From Minicystis rosea (GTDB lineage: Bacteria > Myxococcota_A > Polyangia > Polyangiales > Polyangiaceae), in contig CP016211.1 of the NCBI GenBank assembly GCA_001931535.1, forward strand, positions 8,541,703 through 8,605,702: a DNA stretch of 64,000 bases, written 5' to 3'. Both the position numbers and the translations under genes were made by a program. Position 1 is the first letter of the stretch, and every line of letters begins with the position of its first letter. Positions 60,235 to 64,000 of the stretch are shown one piece after another. The notes under the pieces were generated by a model. The model saw nothing but the letters and a program-made list of their open reading frames with translations. It was not told where the DNA came from and searched no databases.

Positions 60235-60451
60235 GGCCTCACCCTACCAAAAGGTCCCACCTCCGGGAAGCAAACACACCATCGAGCCCCGGCGCGATCT
60301 CGCCCGCGCAGCGATATCGGATGAGCCTCGGGAAAAGCCATTGCGATCACGGCGCACACCGATGTTGTCTCGATTTCGGCCAGGGGGTGCTCGTCTTCGG
60401 ACAGCACGCCGGAAGCGCGAGCCCTGATACTGCCCGGTTCAGGAGGACGTC

Positions 60452-61759
60452 ATGAGGAATCGGCTGTGGGTCGCGTTGGCGCTTTCGATCGTGCTGGGTT
60501 GTCATTCGCAGGCCCCATTCGATCCCGGAGCCGATTGTCCGAAGGAGGCTTATTGCGGTCAATGCGCCTCCCGCGGCGCGTGCGCGTGGTGCGCCGATCC
60601 GAGTGATCCGGACAAGGGGCAATGCGTGGCGGTAAGTCACGCCGAGTGCGCCGCGCCGCGCGTGTGGTCGAAGACTCCGGATCATTGCCCCGCGCCGCCC
60701 GCCAGCGCCACCTCCCCTGCCCTCGCGTCTACCAGCGCGTCGAGCCCATCACCCGTGATGAAGGCCGTCGGCCCCGAGAAATACGCCGCGGTCCGCAATG
60801 CGCTCACCCGCGCCTTTCCGCATGCGCACGTGACCGACGACGTCGTCGACGGCGTCGTGGAAACGATGATGCACGGCCAGGGCGGCCCCAACGGTGCCCC
60901 GCGCGAGCGTGCGCCCCTCGCCCGGCGCGTCTCCGAGAAAACACATCACCTCTACCTCGGAGACGCGACGCACCATCGGGTCAAATCCGCGGCTCCCGCC
61001 CAACAACCGATGGAGTCCCAATTCACCCTCTCCCTCCCCATGGTCCGCGTCACGCTCCCCGAGAAGCTCGACGAGCAGACCCGGGTCATCGAGACCGCGA
61101 TCGGCGATGTCGATTTGAGCCGCGATCACCTGCTCGGGAGCATCGATCTCATCCACGCCAAATACGGCAGCGCCGAATACCTCGGCCAGCGCCCCGCGCG
61201 CGTGGATCTGATCACACCCGCGCGCCTCGCCCACGCGCGGTTCGGCGCCATGGCGGTCTATCTCGGGTACCGCAAGAAGACGGATCGCAGCCCATCGTTT
61301 TACATGCTCGAAGCGGGCACGGCGACGGGCGACGCCAAGATGATCTACTTCTCTCCCAACCTCGAGCCCATCAAGAGCGCCACCAGCTATTACCTGCCCA
61401 CGCCCTTCGTGAGCATGAGCAACACGTACAGCGGCGGCATCACCATGCGTCCCGCGCCCGACGAGGACGAGATCGCGGAGCTCCTCGTGAAGTCCTATGC
61501 TCCCGGGAGCAAAGACCCTTACATCACGGTCACCCTCCGTTATCGGCGCGTGTCGTCTTTGGACCTCCCGCTGCCCACGGAGATCACCGCGGACGCCGGC
61601 GCCCGCGTGGCCTTGATTGCCAAGACGATGGGCATCGCGTCGGCCGTCGAGCTGCAAAGCGTCTTGGCCGAGCTCGCCAAGACCCTCCATTGGGAAGAAT
61701 ATCCGCGCTACGTCGTCCCGGGGGCGGCGCCGACCGCGGCACCCATCGCGCCCCATTGA
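60452..61759 (+). CDS. Secreted lipoprotein with a PSI-like Cys domain
   Basis: 435 residues. The signal peptide MRNRLWVALALSIVLGC has a V-L-G-C lipobox. A Cys-rich PSI/plexin-like module follows (CGQCASRGACAWCADPS, CVAVSHAEC). After a Ser/Ala/Pro linker the main domain includes FTLSLPMVRVTLPEKLDEQT, YFSPNLEPIKSATSYYLPTP and YITVTLRYRRVSSLDLPL. No catalytic motif is recognised. GGAGG precedes the ATG. Confidence 0.8.
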   Translation: MRNRLWVALALSIVLGCHSQAPFDPGADCPKEAYCGQCASRGACAWCADPSDPDKGQCVAVSHAECAAPRVWSKTPDHCPAPPASATSPALASTSASSPSPVMKAVGPEKYAAVRNALTRAFPHAHVTDDVVDGVVETMMHGQGGPNGAPRERAPLARRVSEKTHHLYLGDATHHRVKSAAPAQQPMESQFTLSLPMVRVTLPEKLDEQTRVIETAIGDVDLSRDHLLGSIDLIHAKYGSAEYLGQRPARVDLITPARLAHARFGAMAVYLGYRKKTDRSPSFYMLEAGTATGDAKMIYFSPNLEPIKSATSYYLPTPFVSMSNTYSGGITMRPAPDEDEIAELLVKSYAPGSKDPYITVTLRYRRVSSLDLPLPTEITADAGARVALIAKTMGIASAVELQSVLAELAKTLHWEEYPRYVVPGAAPTAAPIAPH

Positions 61760-61811
61760 GGCGCGCTCGTTCCTCGCTGATCGTGGCGCGAAGATGCCGT
61801 ATCGTCGCGCC

Positions 61812-62267
61812 ATGAGCGTCGAGCATGCCCCTCCCATCGTGCACGAGCTTCACCTGCGTTGCCCCGCCGATCACGCCTTCGACACGTATACGCGCCGGTT
61901 CGGCGCGTGGTGGGACCCGCGGTACACGGCGAATGCCGAGACACTCCAAACGATCATCATCGAGCCGCGCGTCGGCGGACGCATCCGCGCGACCTACGGC
62001 GACATCGGTGATCACGATTGGGGCGAGGTCACCGTTTGGGCGCCGGGCCAAAGGCTCGTGCACACCTTCACGCTCGCGCAGGATCCCGACTTCCCCAGCG
62101 AGATCACCGTGGAATTCAGGCCCGGTGAGACGGAGGGCTCCTGCGCCGTACGGTTCGCCCACGGCGGTTGGACGGCCGAAAACGCGGCGACGCGCGCCAA
62201 GTTTCGCGATTGGCCAATCCTGCTCGATCGCTTTGCCGCCCTCGCCGAATCCCGCGGCACACGATGA
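61812..62267 (+). CDS. SRPBCC/AHSA1-like domain protein
   Basis: 151 residues. PPIVHELHLRCPADHAFDTY, FGAWWDPRY, GGRIRATYGDIGDHDWGEVT, VWAPGQRLVHTFTLAQDPD and a C-terminal helix with ILLDRFAALAES follow the START-like AHSA1 pattern (START-type hydrophobic-ligand fold). ATG 61812 gives the family start; ATG 61794 is in frame and also possible. Ligand unknown. Confidence 0.85.
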   Translation: MSVEHAPPIVHELHLRCPADHAFDTYTRRFGAWWDPRYTANAETLQTIIIEPRVGGRIRATYGDIGDHDWGEVTVWAPGQRLVHTFTLAQDPDFPSEITVEFRPGETEGSCAVRFAHGGWTAENAATRAKFRDWPILLDRFAALAESRGTR

Positions 62268-62364
62268 TGTTCCTCCTCCAAGGCACGACGGCGGTCGCCC
62301 TCTCCATCGCGAACATCATGGCGGCGAGCGCGTGGCGTGGTGAACCGGAGGAGGGCGCGCTCTC

Positions 62365-62392
62365 AATCGTGACATCATGAGATGACACGATT
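62365..62392. terminator. Hairpin between convergent genes
   Basis: AATCGTGACATC and GATGACACGATT pair over 12 positions with one mismatch around an ATGA loop. Located between the SRPBCC stop and the GNAT stop, so probably a shared terminator. Confidence 0.55.
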
Positions 62393-62400
62393 CGAGCGCG

Positions 62401-63135
62401 TCAATCGTCGCCGTGCTCTTCCGTCTCGACCGGCGCGCTCGCAGGCTCACTGACGGCCGGCGGAGGAACGGTCTTGCGGGCTTTGGGCTTCTTGGTCGTG
62501 CCGTCGACGAGGACTTGGCCGTTGCGCGGCTTCTTCAATTTGCGCGGCGGGAGCAGCTCGTTGTCGGCGCTCACCTTCTTGGCGAGGAAGATGGCGGCAT
62601 CCATCTTGTAGAAATTGCGCTTCCGATAGAACGAGAGCGCGCGCATGTTGTTCTCGGCCACCTCCAGCACGAGGTGGGTGCAGCCGCGCACGCGGGCGAG
62701 GTGCTCGAGCTGCTCCAGGATGAAGCCGCCGATGCCGCGGCCTTGGTAGCCCGGATGCACGGCCAGCTCCTCCACGAAGAGCGGGCGCATGTCGTGCTTG
62801 GCGAAGTAGCGCTCGTTCATCCAGTTGTCGGTGCCGGTGATCTCGAAGGCACACTCGGCGTAACCGACGATGTCGGACTTGTGCCCCGTCTTCACCTCGA
62901 AGAGGAGCTGCTCCACGCCTTCCTCTTCGTACACTTCGAGGAAGCGCCGCTTCGAGCGCGGGCGCTGGTACTCCACCGTCTCGCGGTTCACGTCGCGGAA
63001 GACCAGCTTGAGAAACTCCCAGGCCCGGTTGAGATCGCGCCGGTGGATGCGGCGCACGCCCATCACGGGATCGTCGTCGGCTTTCGCTCGCGGGGTCTTG
63101 GGGACGCGCTTGATGAGGGTCTTCTGCTCCGCCAT
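62401..63135 (-). CDS. GNAT-family N-acetyltransferase
   Basis: 244 residues. The acetyl-CoA site is ELAVHPGYQGRGIGGFILEQ (Q/RxxGxG/A), followed by HLVLEVAENNMRALSFYRKR and NFYKMD, as in ribosomal-protein/RimI-like GNATs. N- and C-terminal extensions are basic and low-complexity (PPRKLKKPRNGQVLV; KPKARKTVPPPA). Start MAEQKTLIKRVPKTPRAK at 63135. Cytoplasmic; substrate unknown. Confidence 0.88.
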   Translation of the reverse strand: MAEQKTLIKRVPKTPRAKADDDPVMGVRRIHRRDLNRAWEFLKLVFRDVNRETVEYQRPRSKRRFLEVYEEEGVEQLLFEVKTGHKSDIVGYAECAFEITGTDNWMNERYFAKHDMRPLFVEELAVHPGYQGRGIGGFILEQLEHLARVRGCTHLVLEVAENNMRALSFYRKRNFYKMDAAIFLAKKVSADNELLPPRKLKKPRNGQVLVDGTTKKPKARKTVPPPAVSEPASAPVETEEHGDD

Positions 63136-63194
63136 GGGGGACCGCGATGCTAACACGCGCGCGCCCGCGGACGGCCGAGCCGGAGGGCGGATCG

Positions 63195-63437
63195 TCATGG
63201 CCCCGCACCACGGATGCGCGCGAGCACTGCTTTGGCCGTCGTCGACAGACCTTCCTGATCGAGCGCCGCCTCCATGCGACGCAGGCGCGCGGCCGTCTCG
63301 AAGGCCTCGGCGCGGCCGGCGTCGTCGAGATCGTGAAACGCGGGGTGCGAGAGCACACGGCCATGCGGATCGCGGTCGCGAAACGCAGAGGCCGTCTGCT
63401 CGATCAAGGTCTCTCGGTCTTTGCCCGGATCGCCCAT
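63195..63437 (-). CDS. Small protein coupled to an ECF-type sigma factor
   Basis: 80 residues, MGDPGKDRETLIEQTASAFR, DRDPHGRVLSHPAFHDLDDA, ending LSTTAKAVLARIRGAGP. No membrane segment. Its ATG shares one base with the stop of the sigma-factor-like gene (TGATG). It occupies the place where an anti-sigma factor often lies, but is soluble and lacks a zinc-binding motif; function unknown. Confidence 0.7.
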   Translation of the reverse strand: MGDPGKDRETLIEQTASAFRDRDPHGRVLSHPAFHDLDDAGRAEAFETAARLRRMEAALDQEGLSTTAKAVLARIRGAGP

Positions 63438-64000
63438 CACCCAAGCTCCGCGTCGAGGTCCACGTGGTGCTTCTGCAGACACTCGGCGAGCAGCTTGCGC
63501 GCGCGCCCGAAGTTCTGGAGAAACGTGTTGAGCTTCATGCCGAGCCGCTCGGCGAGGGTCTCGTCGGCGTCGGCGCCGGCGCTCGCGAGCCGCGCGGCCA
63601 AGGCCTCCGCCGGCTTGCCCGGGAGGAGCTTGCGGCACTCCTCGATCACGCGACGGAGCAGCGGATCGGGCCCGCCGCGCGGCGCGGGATCGCTGCGGGC
63701 CGCGCTCTCCTGCTCGAGCGCGGCCTCGTCCGCAGGCGCGACGCGGGCGCGGCGCACCTCGTCGATGCAGAGGTTCTTGGCGATGCGCTGGGAGAGGCGA
63801 AGCAGGCTGTTGGGCCGGCCATCCGGCGCGTGGCGGGGCGCGACTTGCCAGGTGCGGAGCAGCGCTTCTTGCAGCGCGGCCTCGGTGTCGACACGCGTCG
63901 CGAAGGCGCGGAGCCCATTGCGCAGACAGGGCTCCGCGCCGGCGAGCCAGCGCCCGAAGGCGTCAGCGTCGCCGGCCGCGATGGCCGAGAGGTGAACGTC
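63437..64000 (-). CDS. ECF-type RNA polymerase sigma factor (start beyond right edge)
   Basis: 188 codons are in the window; the N-terminus continues past 64000. Visible region 2 features are AIAAGDADAFGRWLAGAEPC and DTEAALQEALLRTWQVAPRH, with SLLRLSQRIAKNLCIDEVRR, as in ECF sigma factors. The C-terminal part (LLRRVIEECRKLLPGKPAEA, MKLNTFLQNFGRARKLLAEC) corresponds to region 4 but is a poor match, so DNA-binding specificity is uncertain. Coupled to the 80-residue gene downstream. Confidence 0.75.
   Translation of the reverse strand, partial: DVHLSAIAAGDADAFGRWLAGAEPCLRNGLRAFATRVDTEAALQEALLRTWQVAPRHAPDGRPNSLLRLSQRIAKNLCIDEVRRARVAPADEAALEQESAARSDPAPRGGPDPLLRRVIEECRKLLPGKPAEALAARLASAGADADETLAERLGMKLNTFLQNFGRARKLLAECLQKHHVDLDAELG

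Overview
The window reads as chromosome of a high-GC (about two thirds G+C by eye) myxobacterium, most likely of the Polyangiales/Sorangium type. The evidence is the many secreted lipoproteins with Gly/Ser/Thr-rich linkers, paired two-component and sigma-54 regulators, an FG-GAP protein ending in a MYXO-CTERM-like tail, a single long gspC-to-gspN operon, and very long antisense shadow ORFs typical of such coding bias. No rRNA, tRNA, IS element, phage or CRISPR array was recognised.

Layout. 1-5113: an AlgB/KinB-like two-component pair (sensor cut by the left edge) divergent from a PAS-GAF-GAF hybrid histidine kinase whose 5' end appears frameshifted. 5097-11913: a run of minus-strand envelope genes: a beta-propeller lipoprotein, two cytochrome-c-like lipoproteins, two paralogous outer-membrane barrels, and a DUF3570-DUF2271-DUF4266 set in which the DUF3570 gene carries a frameshift. 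11964-16369: two minus-strand units, each preceded by an AT-rich palindromic operator. One holds a tubulin-tyrosine-ligase-like ATP-grasp enzyme followed by a small lipoprotein with an Asp/His tail; the other holds an LCM-type methyltransferase, small proteins and a Cys-rich lipoprotein. 16768-23121: a methyltransferase-like/coiled-coil protein, a lipoprotein, and a carbamoyltransferase with a PhyH dioxygenase. 23432-28215: a WecA-type sugar-phosphate transferase followed by an FG-GAP surface protein whose signal-peptide region has been expanded by 54-bp repeats.

28615-44009: a complete-looking type II secretion operon in the order C-(small membrane protein)-D-E-F-(GspG-like)-G-H-I-J-K-L-M-N, with start/stop overlaps in its distal half. 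A sigma-54 activator gene lies directly upstream, and there is a close match to a -24/-12 promoter in front of gspC. No prepilin peptidase gene is in the window. 45781-49379: a ferredoxin/unknown/isochorismatase-fold operon and a membrane sensor kinase.

49383-60234: a probable specialised-metabolite neighbourhood: acyl carrier protein, class II DAHP synthase, an adenylate-forming ligase fused to a chorismate-lyase-like domain, an MBOAT acyltransferase and a flavin-dependent halogenase. Interspersed are a BioA-like gene remnant, a superoxide dismutase and small unknowns. 60452-64000: a PSI-like lipoprotein, an SRPBCC protein, a GNAT acetyltransferase and an ECF-type sigma factor cut by the right edge.

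The leads judged most worth following are the ATP-grasp/acidic-tail pair with its Fur-box-like operator, the hydroxybenzoate-ligase/halogenase neighbourhood, the repeat-expanded signal peptide, and the candidate sigma-54 control of type II secretion.
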